A stretch of 64,000 bases of DNA from Pectinophora gossypiella (GCF_024362695.1 NC_065407.1:14012001-14076000), one strand, 5' to 3'; positions 42,381-53,368 are shown, counted from the first letter of the stretch. Translations and numbers: made by a program. The notes: a model not told the origin generated them from the sequence alone.

Positions 42381-42769
42381 GACAAATTAGTGATGATAAC
42401 GATCTAGGTAGTAGAATACGACAACTCACAAAGAAACCTATCATTTTCCGCTTTATACTTGAATGTAAAACCTATACGCTTTATATACTCCAATAGGTCA
42501 GGAGACTGTCATTGCTTTCAATACACCCTGATCATACGTGACGGCCTGATACGCAGATTAAACACCGAATTACCGTTTGATGGATCGACGGCAGTAACGT
42601 TCCGAATTGATAGGCACAGTCAATGGTTCACCAGGGATGGGCAAATTGACCGTGAGTCAAATGAGCTGATCTTTGGTTCCGAATAATAAAAATAATAAAA
42701 CATTATATTGCACACAAATTTACAAAACATTTACAGGATACAGTTATTCTTATTCTTTCATTTACGTTT

Positions 42770-42846
42770 TGGGCGGCTCAATAATAACCCTGACACCAGG
42801 GTTGATGAGGTTGGTAATTTACCTCACAACCCACACGATAGAATAA
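42770..42846 (+). mobile_element. SINE-B tail fragment
   Basis: 'ggcggctcaataataacc', 'ctgacaccagggttgatg', 'cccacacgatagaataag'. Confidence 0.65.
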
Positions 42847-43034
42847 GATTTATGTTTTCTTTTTTTACTCTTTTTTATTCTTATTTTCACTTTTTTTTTG
42901 TTCCGTATCTTGTTTGATAGATCAGATCTCGTGAAGGCCGTCTGGAGTTCGCTTATTGAGATGATGTTGTTTTTGTCAAGGTATAAATGGTTTACGATTA
43001 CCTAAAGCCCAAATCTCAATTTGTCAATGTAATT

Positions 43035-43357
43035 TTCTTCTATTTGGCTTCTTCTATCGTGTGGGTTGTGAGGTGGATAACCAAACTCAGCAACCTTGGT
43101 GTCTAGGTTATTATCATGCATGTAACGATTACTCACTTACATCAGTAAGTAGTAATCGAGACTAACGGCTTGACGTGCCTTCCGAAGCACGGATCACCTT
43201 ATTTTCGGAGAATCTGGTGATCAGCCTGTAATGTCCTAACCGAACTAGGAAGCACAAAGTTAATTTTGTGATATGTACCACCGGGATTCGAACCCCCGAC
43301 CTCTGGATGTGAGCCCAACGCTCACATCTCACGCTCACTGGACCACAAAGTCCGATA
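43035..43357 (-). mobile_element. SINE-B copy with tRNA-like head
   Basis: Plus strand starts 'cttcttctatcgtgtggg', has the complement of the core (gtgccttccgaagcacg) and finishes with the complement of a B box (gggattcgaaccccc, 43282-43296) and a head near 43357. Confidence 0.7.
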
Positions 43358-43489
43358 TTTGGCCATATTGGCTAAAGACAATGAAATCTATCATTATCAA
43401 TAGATTTTTTTTTAATAACAGATACTCTTTTCTCATTAACATACAATTTTAATAATACTAGAACACAATCTAATTAACTATCGCTGACA

Positions 43490-43543
43490 CTGCGGTTGGT
43501 GGGGTTGGTAGTTCACCTCACAACCCACACGATAGAAAAAGAC
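43490..43543 (+). mobile_element. SINE-B tail fragment
   Basis: 'ggttggtagttcacctc' and 'aacccacacgatagaaaa', directly upstream of the Gypsy insertion site. Confidence 0.55.
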
Positions 43544-43552
43544 TATCGCTTT

Positions 43553-43557
43553 AGAAC
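43553..43557. other. Target site duplication, left copy
   Basis: AGAAC, repeated at 49004-49008; one A could belong to either the LTR or the duplication, so 4 or 5 bp. Confidence 0.8.
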
Positions 43558-44264
43558 TGTGGCAATTTAACAATCCCACATGAAAAATATGGAATTCCAA
43601 ATTTGACCTTTGTCTGGAATAACTGGAATTCCACTCTTCAAAATGTGTCCTTACAATTTATATTTGTTTGTATAAATTAATATATTACAATTGTTAAAAT
43701 AAACATATACATATATATTTTACAATGTACAAATAGTAAGAATAAAATATACATAGTTTTATATAATTAAACTATTATGGTAAAATATCAAAATTATAAA
43801 GTAAATGTTAAAATAATAATTTGGCTATGTACAAAATCAATTTACAAACGGACAAGCGTACCGAGTTTTGTTAGTAGATATTTACGCGCCGCGCGCTAAA
43901 CTAGTTGGGCAGGCTGCGCGCCGCCCGCGCGCCGCGTACCGCCTCCTTCCACTTGGAGCGCGGCGCGCGCGCGCCGGCCGCTGCAGCGAACCAGTCTATG
44001 CTACACCGCTGTCGAATGTGCATGACGCTTGGTACGCTACGTCGAACACTCGCGCTTACGCTCGTAATATTTTATGCTTGTCTATCTTTCTGTGCTATAC
44101 TCTTCTAGTTGTTCTCTTACTTTCCTTCTGTGCTTTTGTCTATTGTGCCGTGTCTTGTATCGTGTGCAATAAACGTTTAGTGTGTGAACGTTATAACGGA
44201 ATTTTATTTCCACCCGCCGTCAACGTCGCACTATATTAGCGAATACCTACTCCTTAACGCTAAA
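43558..44264 (+). repeat. Left LTR of Gypsy element
   Basis: Starts TGTGGCAATTT. AT-rich first half; a CpG-rich segment of about 110 bp at 43884-43992 (cgccgcgcgc words); AATAAA at 44168-44173 marks the probable R/poly-A region. Ends CTCCTTAACGCTAAA. Compared line by line with the right LTR I saw no difference. The open frames of 123 and 67 codons inside are byproducts and appear twice. Confidence 0.95.
44168..44173 (+). promoter_or_regulatory. Polyadenylation signal in LTR
   Basis: AATAAA; the same signal is at 48908-48913 in the right LTR, which would end the transcript. Confidence 0.7.
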
Positions 44265-44265
44265 T

Positions 44266-44283
44266 TGGTGACCACCGAACATT
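44266..44283 (+). promoter_or_regulatory. Primer-binding site
   Basis: TGGTGACC directly after the LTR is complementary to the 3' end of insect tRNA-Trp (…GGTCACCA). Complementarity beyond 8 bases needs one bulged base. Confidence 0.65.
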
Positions 44284-44289
44284 CACGCC

Positions 44290-45165
44290 ATGAGTGAACC
44301 GAGGAGGAGTGCAGATACCGACGCTGCAGGAGGCAGCGCTGATGGCAGATTTTTTGAGTGTGAGCAGCGGACGTCGGGCGAAGTTAATCGCGTCGGAGTG
44401 CGCGTACCGCCCTTCTACCCACAAAAACCTAGCTTATGGTTTGCGCAGCTAGAGAGCCAGTTCGTGCTGGCAAATATCACCACGGAGTCGACCAAATTCC
44501 ACTACACGTTAGGTAGTCTCGACCCGTTATATGCTGCAGAGGTCGAGGACATAGTGGCTGATCCAGATATGAGCAACAAGTATACCCGTCTTAAGACGGA
44601 ATTAATTAAGCGTCTTTCGGCATCCCGGGAGAAGAAGGTCATGCAGCTATTGACCCGCGAGGAGTTAGGGGATAGAAAACCTTCCCAGTTCCTGCGACAT
44701 CTCAAACAGCTTGCTGGACCTGAGGTTCCCGAGGGATTCATGCGGACCATCTGGGCTAGTCGGCTCCCCACCAGCGTGCAGTCGATTATAGCGTCGCAGG
44801 TAAAGAAGCCGTTGGACGAGGTAGCGGAATTAGCGGACACTATCATCGACGTCGTGCAACCTACCCCGCAAGTAGCATCAACATCGCGAGCCAGTACATC
44901 GGATGACTCGTCCGCCTCGATGAGCGGCCAAATAGCGGAGCTTACGCGTCTCGTCTGCTCATTACAGACGAAGGTAGACCGTTTATCGCGTCCCAGTGAT
45001 AGATCCAGTAGCCGTAGCCGGAATCGCAGGCGTTCGTCATCAACCCGGTCGCAGTCCAACTACAGGAAGCATCCGGTCTGCTTCTATCACAACAAGTACG
45101 GGCCGAAGGCGCATAGGTGCGTGAAGCCCTGTGACTACGCGGGAAACGATCGAGGCAGTCGATAA
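44290..45165 (+). CDS. Gypsy Gag
   Basis: A 291-residue capsid and nucleocapsid precursor. ATG at 44290 is the first after the primer site. The N-terminal third is acidic and polar; the middle (residues 38-200: PFYPQKPSLWFAQLE ... MQLLTREELGDRKPSQFLRHL) is the capsid-like domain found in arthropod Gypsy Gags. A Ser/Arg-rich linker at about 237-256 follows. The end has C264-x2-H267-x9-C277-x3-C281, a CHCC finger in place of the usual CCHC knuckle, as known in CsRn1-clade elements. Its TAA overlaps the pol ATG (TAATG at 45163-45167). Confidence 0.9.
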   Translation: MSEPRRSADTDAAGGSADGRFFECEQRTSGEVNRVGVRVPPFYPQKPSLWFAQLESQFVLANITTESTKFHYTLGSLDPLYAAEVEDIVADPDMSNKYTRLKTELIKRLSASREKKVMQLLTREELGDRKPSQFLRHLKQLAGPEVPEGFMRTIWASRLPTSVQSIIASQVKKPLDEVAELADTIIDVVQPTPQVASTSRASTSDDSSASMSGQIAELTRLVCSLQTKVDRLSRPSDRSSSRSRNRRRSSSTRSQSNYRKHPVCFYHNKYGPKAHRCVKPCDYAGNDRGSR

Positions 45166-45167
45166 TG
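45163..45167 (+). promoter_or_regulatory. TAATG stop-start overlap between gag and pol
   Basis: Gag stop TAA and pol start ATG share an A. A UAAUG junction supports ORF2 translation by termination-reinitiation in the LINE SART1; use of the same device here is inference. Confidence 0.6.
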
Positions 45168-48100
45168 GCGGCTGACGATTGCCTAGGTACCGGTCGCCTG
45201 TTCGTAACGGACCAACGGACTAAAATGCAGTTTTTGGTGGACACTGGCAGTGATTTGTGTGTATTTCCCCGTTCCGCGTTGAAAGAACGACGTCATAAAA
45301 CGAATTACGAGTTATGTGCGGCAAACGGTTCGACTATACATACGTATGGATATGCACATTTAGTGCTCAATATAGGCTTGCGCCGCGACTTCGCTTGGCG
45401 ATTTATTGTGGCCGATGTAACTAAGGCGATAATAGGAGTGGACTTTTTATCGCATTATAATCTTATTGTGGATGTTCGCAATCAGCGGTTAATCGATAGC
45501 AATACTACTGTCGCGACCCCGGCTTTGCTTGCGAAGTTTTCTGATAATGTTTCTTCAGTGAAGGTCATATCGGGAAACACTACATACCACAATATACTTG
45601 CTAAGTTCCCCGACATCACTCGCCCATCAGGCATACAACGCACACCCACTCACAGTACACAACACCACATACGCACTACACCTGGTCCCCCGGTATCTTG
45701 TACCCCTCGCAGGTTGGCTCCTGACAAGCTGAAGATTGCGAAGGCTGAGTTTGAGACGATGTTACAAAGTGGTACCTGCCGACCATCTGAGTCGCCGTGG
45801 TCGTCCCCACTACACCTGGCCCCTAAAAAGGACAATGGGTGGCGCCCTTGCGGTGACTATCGCATGCTGAACGCCAGGACGGTGCCAGATAAGTACCCAA
45901 TTCGCCACATTCACGACTTCTCCCACAGCCTCGCAGGTTGCACCGTGTTCTCCACTATCGATTTGGTCAAGGCGTACAACCAGATCCCCGTGAATCCGAA
46001 TGACATCCAGAAGACCGCAATCACGACACCGTTCGGCCTTTACGAATTCCCGTTCATGACGTTCGGACTTCGTAATGCCGGACAGACGTTCCAGCGCTTC
46101 GTGGATGAGATGCTCCGGGGACTGGACTTTACCTACGCTTACCTGGATGACTTTTTAATATTTTCCAGAGACCAGGAGACGCACGAGCAGCACCTGCGAC
46201 AGGTCTTCACCAGGCTGCAGGAGTACGGCATGGTGATCAATACGGCGAAATGTGTATTTGGCGTTCCCACTGTAACTTTTCTGGGTTATACTATTTCTGC
46301 AGAAGGAACTAAACCCTTAACATCGAAGGTTGCCGCTATCCAGGACTTCCCTACCCCTAAAACCGTACGGGAGTTACGTAGGTTCCTGGGCATGGTGAAT
46401 TTTTACCGCAGGTTCATCCCAGATGCTGCTAAACACCAGGCGCCCCTCAACGAGCTGCTGACTGGGTCGGTCAAAGGATCACAACCAGTGAATTTCACCT
46501 CATGTGAGCATGAAGCCTTCCAGGCTTGTAAGGATGGCCTAAGTCAGGCTGCCATGCTAGCTCACCCTGAGTGTGACTCCAAGCTTGCACTGGTCACCGA
46601 TGCTTCGGATAAAGGTATCGGAGCCGTTTTGCAGCAGTTGAAAGGTAAGGATTGGCAGCCCTTGGCATTCTTTTCGCGGAAGTTGGGCCCCTCTCAGCAG
46701 AAATATTCAGCATATGACCGTGAGTTGCTCGCTATTTATGAGAGCGTTAAATATTTTCGCCACATGCTTGAGGCGAGAGACTTCGTGATCTATACGGACC
46801 ACAAGCCTCTCACCTTCAGCTTCCACACAAGGAAGGACAATTGCTCACCTAGACAGTTTCGTCATTTTGACCTGATCTCGCAGTTCACCACCGATATTAG
46901 GCACATTTCGGGTAAGGATAACGTGGTTGCCGACACCCTGTCTCGCGTCGACGAGATAACGCAACCCATTAACCTGGAGAATCTTGCTATATCACAGCGG
47001 GAAGACTGCGAGCTGAAGGAACTACTGGAGAGCAATTGTTCCTCCTTACATTTGCGAAAAGTAAGGCTGCCAGGTACTCACGTGGAGTTATATTGTGACG
47101 TGCAGGAACGCGTACCACGACCTTTCGTCACGAAGGAGTTTAGGCGTCAGGTCTTCGAGAGTCTGCATACCCTGAGCCACCCCGGCTCTAATGCTACTGC
47201 CAGACTTGTCGCCGAACGGTACGTATGGCCTGGCGTTAGGAAGGACTGTCGTGAGTGGGTACGTACCTGTCTGGCATGCCAGCGTTCTAAGATCAATAGA
47301 CACGTCCACTCAAAGCTCGGCAATTTCAAATTACCTCAGGCGCGATTCTCCTTCATCCATATTGACTTGGTCGGTCCCTTGCCATTATCCCAAGGATATC
47401 GCTATTGTCTCACCGCCGTCGATCGTTTTACACGATGGCCTGAGGCGATACCATTGGCTGACATGACAGCCGAGACAGTGGCTAAGGCCTTATTGAGTGG
47501 GTGGATTTCACGCTTCGGCTGTCCCACAGACATCGTGTCGGATCGCGGGCGTCAATTTGAGTCTTCCCTGTTCAAATACCTGTCACAAATGGTAGGCTTT
47601 CAGCACAGGCGAACTACAGCGTATCACCCGGCCTGCAACGGCCTCGTCGAGAGGTTCCACAGGCAACTGAAGGCTGCTATAGTTTGCCACGCTAGCGAGA
47701 GTTGGGTTGAGACGCTCCCTTTGGTCCTGTTAGGCATTCGCAGTTCCTTCAAGGAAGACTTGAAGGCCTCATCAGCGGAATTGCTCTACGGCGAGCCTCT
47801 TCGTCTCCCCGGAGAATTTTTCACCTCACAGCCCATGGACACCATAGATGTGACCGACTACCTGTCTCGCCTACGTCAATTCGTCAGGGAGTTGAAGCCT
47901 ACACCAGGTTCACGGCACGACAACAATCGGTCAACATTTGTGTTTAAAGACTTGTCTACAGCTTCCCATGTCTTCCTGCGGGATGACACTGTAGGCGGAT
48001 CACTGAAGCCTGCTTACTCAGGACCTTACGAAGTTGTCGAGCGAGGATCAAAAGTTTTAAAAATTATGGTCAGAGGTAATAAGGTGACGGTATCCATAGA

Positions 48101-48275
48101 CCGTATTAAGCCGGCCTATATACTGCGCACCACTGATACCGAGACAGATACACCATACATACCTCACACACATTCATACACACACACTGACACACAACCC
48201 TCCAACACCGAAGAAAACATTATCAGGACTCGGTCAGGCCGTAGGGTAAGGTTCCCCGACTATTATCGCCCTTAG
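45165..48275 (+). CDS. Gypsy Pol polyprotein
   Basis: 1036 residues, ATG at 45165. Domains in order: aspartic protease with D26-T27-G28 (FLVDTGSDL) to about 110; RT with WSSPLHLAPKKDNGWRPCGDYR, TIDLVKAYNQIPV, MTFGLRNAGQTFQRFVDEM and catalytic Y326-L-D-D329; RNase H with D479 (TDASDKGIGA), E (YDRELLAIYE) and D (IYTDHKPL); integrase with the zinc-binding pair HTLSH (668-672) and C-x2-C (TCLACQ), then D734, D793 and E829, giving D-x58-D-x35-E. The C-terminus has the usual basic region (GPYEVVERG, VSIDRIKPAY). No frame break, all catalytic residues present. It would process Gag-Pol, copy the RNA and insert the cDNA. Confidence 0.95.
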   Translation: MAADDCLGTGRLFVTDQRTKMQFLVDTGSDLCVFPRSALKERRHKTNYELCAANGSTIHTYGYAHLVLNIGLRRDFAWRFIVADVTKAIIGVDFLSHYNLIVDVRNQRLIDSNTTVATPALLAKFSDNVSSVKVISGNTTYHNILAKFPDITRPSGIQRTPTHSTQHHIRTTPGPPVSCTPRRLAPDKLKIAKAEFETMLQSGTCRPSESPWSSPLHLAPKKDNGWRPCGDYRMLNARTVPDKYPIRHIHDFSHSLAGCTVFSTIDLVKAYNQIPVNPNDIQKTAITTPFGLYEFPFMTFGLRNAGQTFQRFVDEMLRGLDFTYAYLDDFLIFSRDQETHEQHLRQVFTRLQEYGMVINTAKCVFGVPTVTFLGYTISAEGTKPLTSKVAAIQDFPTPKTVRELRRFLGMVNFYRRFIPDAAKHQAPLNELLTGSVKGSQPVNFTSCEHEAFQACKDGLSQAAMLAHPECDSKLALVTDASDKGIGAVLQQLKGKDWQPLAFFSRKLGPSQQKYSAYDRELLAIYESVKYFRHMLEARDFVIYTDHKPLTFSFHTRKDNCSPRQFRHFDLISQFTTDIRHISGKDNVVADTLSRVDEITQPINLENLAISQREDCELKELLESNCSSLHLRKVRLPGTHVELYCDVQERVPRPFVTKEFRRQVFESLHTLSHPGSNATARLVAERYVWPGVRKDCREWVRTCLACQRSKINRHVHSKLGNFKLPQARFSFIHIDLVGPLPLSQGYRYCLTAVDRFTRWPEAIPLADMTAETVAKALLSGWISRFGCPTDIVSDRGRQFESSLFKYLSQMVGFQHRRTTAYHPACNGLVERFHRQLKAAIVCHASESWVETLPLVLLGIRSSFKEDLKASSAELLYGEPLRLPGEFFTSQPMDTIDVTDYLSRLRQFVRELKPTPGSRHDNNRSTFVFKDLSTASHVFLRDDTVGGSLKPAYSGPYEVVERGSKVLKIMVRGNKVTVSIDRIKPAYILRTTDTETDTPYIPHTHSYTHTDTQPSNTEENIIRTRSGRRVRFPDYYRP

Positions 48276-48282
48276 GAAGGTC

Positions 48283-48297
48283 TCTGGAGGGGGGTGA
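48283..48297 (+). promoter_or_regulatory. Polypurine tract
   Basis: GGAGGGGGGTGA directly before the right LTR, the expected plus-strand primer. Confidence 0.8.
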
Positions 48298-49004
48298 TGT
48301 GGCAATTTAACAATCCCACATGAAAAATATGGAATTCCAAATTTGACCTTTGTCTGGAATAACTGGAATTCCACTCTTCAAAATGTGTCCTTACAATTTA
48401 TATTTGTTTGTATAAATTAATATATTACAATTGTTAAAATAAACATATACATATATATTTTACAATGTACAAATAGTAAGAATAAAATATACATAGTTTT
48501 ATATAATTAAACTATTATGGTAAAATATCAAAATTATAAAGTAAATGTTAAAATAATAATTTGGCTATGTACAAAATCAATTTACAAACGGACAAGCGTA
48601 CCGAGTTTTGTTAGTAGATATTTACGCGCCGCGCGCTAAACTAGTTGGGCAGGCTGCGCGCCGCCCGCGCGCCGCGTACCGCCTCCTTCCACTTGGAGCG
48701 CGGCGCGCGCGCGCCGGCCGCTGCAGCGAACCAGTCTATGCTACACCGCTGTCGAATGTGCATGACGCTTGGTACGCTACGTCGAACACTCGCGCTTACG
48801 CTCGTAATATTTTATGCTTGTCTATCTTTCTGTGCTATACTCTTCTAGTTGTTCTCTTACTTTCCTTCTGTGCTTTTGTCTATTGTGCCGTGTCTTGTAT
48901 CGTGTGCAATAAACGTTTAGTGTGTGAACGTTATAACGGAATTTTATTTCCACCCGCCGTCAACGTCGCACTATATTAGCGAATACCTACTCCTTAACGC
49001 TAAA
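48298..49004 (+). repeat. Right LTR of Gypsy element
   Basis: Offset of exactly 4740 bp from the left LTR and the same sequence as far as I can compare by eye. Confidence 0.95.
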
Positions 49005-49134
49005 GAACATTCCTTGCTTTGGTGTAAGGCGCAACCTGTGAAAACACCACGCAGATTGGCAAATCCTTTTACAACTATGTTAAATCAAACTCCAGAGCAT
49101 AATATGACAAGTCAGCTTCAAAAAGATGAGGATT

Positions 49135-49270
49135 CACACACATACGTACATAAACTCACGCCTAATTCCACTGGGGTAAACAGATACTATAGCACTCCAT
49201 TTCCTTCAATCCAGACTTACTTCTCTTCTTTCCTCTGCATTATTCGTTTCATACACACAAATTTTGTCAC
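49135..49270 (-). mobile_element. SINE-R/RTE-like 3' fragment
   Basis: 'acatacgtacataaactc' and 'acgcctaattccactgggg' match the complement of the SINE-R tail; the rest ('ttccttcaatccag') resembles the RTE remnants. Confidence 0.45.
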
Positions 49271-49389
49271 TGTCATTTTATACATTCTGACTTTCTGACG
49301 ATATAATTATGTCGTTTTGTAGATTGATGCTAATATGTGAACCCAAATAAGTCGTTCTTTCAGAATACGAACAAAATATTTCAAGACAA

Positions 49390-49645
49390 CCACTCCCCGA
49401 ACGGCGATTCCCGCTACGGCAGCGAGTCCCTTACGGCGAGTGACTTGACGTCGCGTCTGTCATTTGCTTGGACAGTTTAAAACACAATTTTAATCACGTT
49501 ACATATAATATTTTTTCCAGTGTAACCATTGTACTTTTGGTTTATTTTCATTTCGCTCGACATAGAGGGAAAACAAAGCGAACGCGCCGTAGAGACACGC
49601 GTCGTCAAGCCACTCGCCGTAAAGAGACTCGGCGTAACGGGAAAA
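49390..49645. repeat. Inverted repeat with CpG-rich arms
   Basis: 'ttacggcgagtgacttgacg' (49433-49452) is repeated inverted as 'gtcaagccactcgccgtaa' (49602-49620), and the similarity extends over about 50 bp per arm. Probably a foldback element. Confidence 0.55.
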
Positions 49646-50246
49646 AACCAACATCGATTTCGACAAAATTTATTGAATCTGTCGATAATTTTGCTGGTTA
49701 GATTACGTCGGACTAAACCTTTACTTCAATTTAAAACTAACGTCTATCTCTTCTAACTGATCATTCCCACTCGCGTATACTCTGGGAACCAACGGCCATC
49801 CCTATTTCCAATATAAATGGGCAGCAGGGGCAAGCATTGAATAAGTAACAAATGATCCTCTCGCCTTCGCCTGTGACGTGGGACAAACGCTTTGTGCGTC
49901 CAACCTGCATCATCCACACAATACCTTAGATATCGAACCTTTCTTCCGACATTATTTATAGCCTGAATTTTTCTTTTCCATCTCGTCTGATTAAAACTTT
50001 ATACCTACATATTTATAATAATATAGTGATTTATTATTTTGCGCTCTATTTTTGTTTCTTTTCTCTTATCTAAACAGGGTCTAGACAAAAGAGCGTTCGC
50101 TATTGTTAGTTCACACCCCAGACAATCCATACATAGATTTTAATGGCATTCTAACCGTGACACGCGGTTAAAAAGTGTCAAAAGTGCGAGCGAGATAGAA
50201 AATCCGCGCGTTTAGTTTTTCTCCATAGCGGCTTACGGCCCTAACG
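49646..50246. other. Spacer, nothing recognised
   Basis: No supported feature. Confidence 0.35.
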
Positions 50247-50278
50247 GCCATGTAAATCTTTCTACAGATTTACATGGC
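50247..50278. repeat. Perfect 13-bp hairpin with 6-nt loop
   Basis: GCCATGTAAATCT (50247-50259) and AGATTTACATGGC (50266-50278). Isolated; flanks do not continue the pairing. Confidence 0.85.
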
Positions 50279-51744
50279 TCGGAGGGGATGAGATCAGCGA
50301 ATTACCACGTTCTATAGGTAATAATATTCTTTATTTTGTGGTTAAGTGACGTAATAATTAGTAAAAAAAAAACTAAATAAAATGACTCAAATGCATGGGA
50401 TTGGTGAACTAGCACGAAAAAAGGATAAAATTGCAACCAATTGCTTATAATCCCGAGCGTGTCGCAAACTTCGGCTAAAATTATTAACATCCCAATTCGA
50501 TAATCATAGATCTAACCGCCAAAAACAAGAATCCCACTTTTCAAAGTTTAACTAGTGAAATTTTTCCCGATTTTTCCCAGATACCGCGTTGCGCACAGCT
50601 GAAAAATGTAAAAAACGAATGGCCGTCGTTTCGCTTGGAAAAACTGAGTGGCTTCGAGATGGAAACAAAATGCGGGGCCGGACATACACATGCTTCCAAA
50701 AACACATTATTCTGCACCAACCTGCCTTCTCTCTGCGTTCGAATCATAAATCTGCCACCATTTGAGTACAATCGGGAAAATACTACCTATTGTATTCGAC
50801 TGATTTTATTTTACAAGCATTATTTTACAGGATCTCGACTAATTCTGTTTTATTTCACTATTCAAATATACTATAGAATTCATTTATTTTTCAGTTTCTG
50901 ACAAAAATATTTTTGTATAGTTATTGATAAAAATAATTTAAGTTTTTTTAATAAACATTTAAAAGTAATATACCTATAATTATCTGAAGTCGCGTGGTTG
51001 ATAAGGTTTTTAAAATAATTTCATAGCTTAAGTTTCTTAGCTAAATAGGCACCTATTTATCAAAGTTGTTAAAATAAATAAGTTTTTATTAGTCGGAATA
51101 AAGCAGTTCAGATAGTTTTAGTTTTTGACAATTTTAGTTTCAGTGGGTATGAATAAAATTGGCGTGTGAAACTTTATTTATAACTGACTTTACTGTATCT
51201 AAACTCCTCTACTGCTGAAGCTGAAGGTAGAGAAAAAAACATAAAATACTTTCTGTTGCTTTTCATATGGAGCCAATAATATTATTATGACCTTCCCAAC
51301 ATGATAGATGGGCTTTCTAAGTTTATGGGTATAATATCTTTACCTGACCGACCTGAAGCTGCAAGTCCCTGCACAATACTCGATCCGTTGTATATATAGC
51401 ACTATAAAATGTTATCCTAAACTTGATTCAAGGTATAGTTTTTCCCTTCTTATATACACAATCATACATTCAGGCCCATTATCCCTAATAGGATGTTTCT
51501 ATTTCTTTTTCTGGCGGAAAAATAATCATTCGTTCACTATACTTACTTATCTTCGGACTTCAGCACTAAGCATCTCTGTAGGTCGTCTTCACGGGAAACG
51601 TTATGTTAACTCATCAGAGACAAAGAAAAAAATTCAATCTTTGGAAAGGAAAGACTACACTAAGTATGACTTGAAAGTCGTCCTCTAGTGACTCGAGTAA
51701 ACAATTGTGTTCAATGTTGAATCATCATTATTTTATTTATTTTT
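50279..51744. other. Low-copy AT-rich DNA
   Basis: No gene. Open frames at 50541-50901 in both directions overlap each other and have no known domain. Confidence 0.4.
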
Positions 51745-52110
51745 TTGCGTGACTTATTCTAGATTAACTACTTAACTGGACAAATGGGGAGCGCTGATAA
51801 TTCTCACCCCATACAAAATTTAATACAACAGGCCTGGGGGTGTGCCCAGTTGGGCGCAAACCTCGCCTTGGAGGATCATCAAGAAATAATCGAGCCTAGT
51901 GGGACGATAACGACAAGCGCTGAATGAGACAAAACATCGACCACGCCGGCGTGGCCGGTATCGGGGTCCTGAAGTGTTTGTTGTCGCGGGCTGATTGGCC
52001 GCCGCTATGGCTAGAGTAATCGGATCAGGATCGTATATTACATCCTTCGGGCACCGATACTTTTCAGTACTGACCCTAAGCGGGATGTATTGTATTAGGC
52101 GGATGTATTA
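51745..52110 (+). repeat. Dispersed repeat, longer relative of 35930-36030
   Basis: Shared part at 51745-51845, followed by a GC-richer stretch ('cacgccggcgtggccgg' at 51940-51956 is a short palindrome). Possibly a LINE 3' region; class not determined. Confidence 0.45.
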
Positions 52111-53368
52111 CCAGCGGATTTGAGTGGTACGGTGCAGAATCAAAAAAACGTTTTGAAGCTAATTTGAGCCATTAAGCATTGGTTGACCTAAGTATGCAGA
52201 TTCCTATTGCGAAGGAACCACGGAGCGCCTGTGATTGAACGATCAGATAAGATAAAATATTTCGAAAAGAAACAGTCTATTGAGAGTGGAGATTTGACTT
52301 TATAGTTAATATTCAATTATAATCCTACCATGTTGAAATGGACGAAGAGAACAACATTTCTGCCCTTACAAGGTTTACAGGCAAGAATTAAAATTCTAAA
52401 TGTCTCGTAAAAGTAAATTAGCAGAGTTTTAGTTTGAATGCTAGTTTCAGCTGTTGGTTTTAGTGCACAAGTTTATATTACCGAATTATTAAAAAAATAT
52501 TTTACTGCATTATGCTAATTAAATAAGTACTTACGTCTTTTATTTTATAGCAGAGCATTCGATTATATTTTATGTTTTTTATGGCTTTTTTGACGGTGAC
52601 AGCTAAAACTTCGTCAACTGCGGGTACCGTTCCCAGGGCGATATGGCTAACTGAAAATTGATACAGTATAACAATATTTAAACGTTTTAAAGACTAAATC
52701 AGGTATCGACTAAAAATAAAACTCAAGGGAATAGTTTTGACATTTTATTGAATCACATGTAATAAAAAATGCTCATCGCTTTTTTAAACGTACTCATAAT
52801 TTTAACTTTTATTTCGTGCGTAGTAGAGATAAAATTCATGTTTTATTCACAATGAGCAATTAATTTCCTTTTTTTTACAACCAGTCTGTGCGATACATTA
52901 AATAAAATAACTTTTATTTTACAAGAAAATATCAAGATGGTATTGTCCGTAAAATTGTCGTCACTTAAAACTTTACAATAAAAATATAATATTTTATAAT
53001 TACTAGTTTTTTTAATGGTTAACAATTAAGAAAAATGCAGTAGTTACAACAACTAATTAATTAAACGTAACATTATTAGCTAGTAGGTAAAATATACACA
53101 AAACGTGTTCGTTATTTATATTAATCGCCTCTAATTTAAATTAACAACGAGATTCTGGCCTCAATTCATCTATGAATAAATTAATAACAATTCTCTATGA
53201 TGGTAAAATTTTATAATTACATTTACATGTTAACTAATTATTTCTTTTGTACAATATTTTTAATCTATGAAGGTGCGATGATTTGGGAAAAAAAAAATAA
53301 AAAAAATTGTTTAAAATAAATGTTAAAAGTAATAAGTGGGTTTTATCATACACGACTTATGCTAGTAA
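52111..53368. other. Very AT-rich DNA, possibly 3' UTR or intergenic
   Basis: No repeat or gene recognised. If the exon at 54052-54156 is real, part of this stretch could be its 3' UTR on the minus strand. Confidence 0.35.

Larger units (their letters stand above)
43558..49004 (+). mobile_element. Ty3/Gypsy LTR retrotransposon, CsRn1-like, intact
   Basis: Two LTRs of about 707 bp (43558-44264; 48298-49004) flank gag (44290-45165) and pol (45165-48275). The word GAAC, or AGAAC, precedes the left LTR and follows the right one, giving a 4-5 bp target duplication. A primer-binding site lies next to the left LTR and a purine run before the right one. No env frame is present. The Gag CHCC motif and the TGGTGACC primer site point to the CsRn1 clade (inference). 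All frames are open and the LTRs look identical, so the insertion is young and may be active. Confidence 0.93.

Noticed and set aside
43868..44239. 123-codon ORF inside the left LTR (and at 48608 in the right)
   Set aside because: It spans promoter and poly-A signal of the LTR, has no known domain, and appears twice only because LTRs are duplicated.
49361..49483. Plus-strand terminal exon (acceptor at 49360, 40 open codons with a Ser-rich product)
   Set aside because: It coincides with one arm of the inverted repeat at 49390-49645, so the open frame and GC-richness are better explained by a foldback element.
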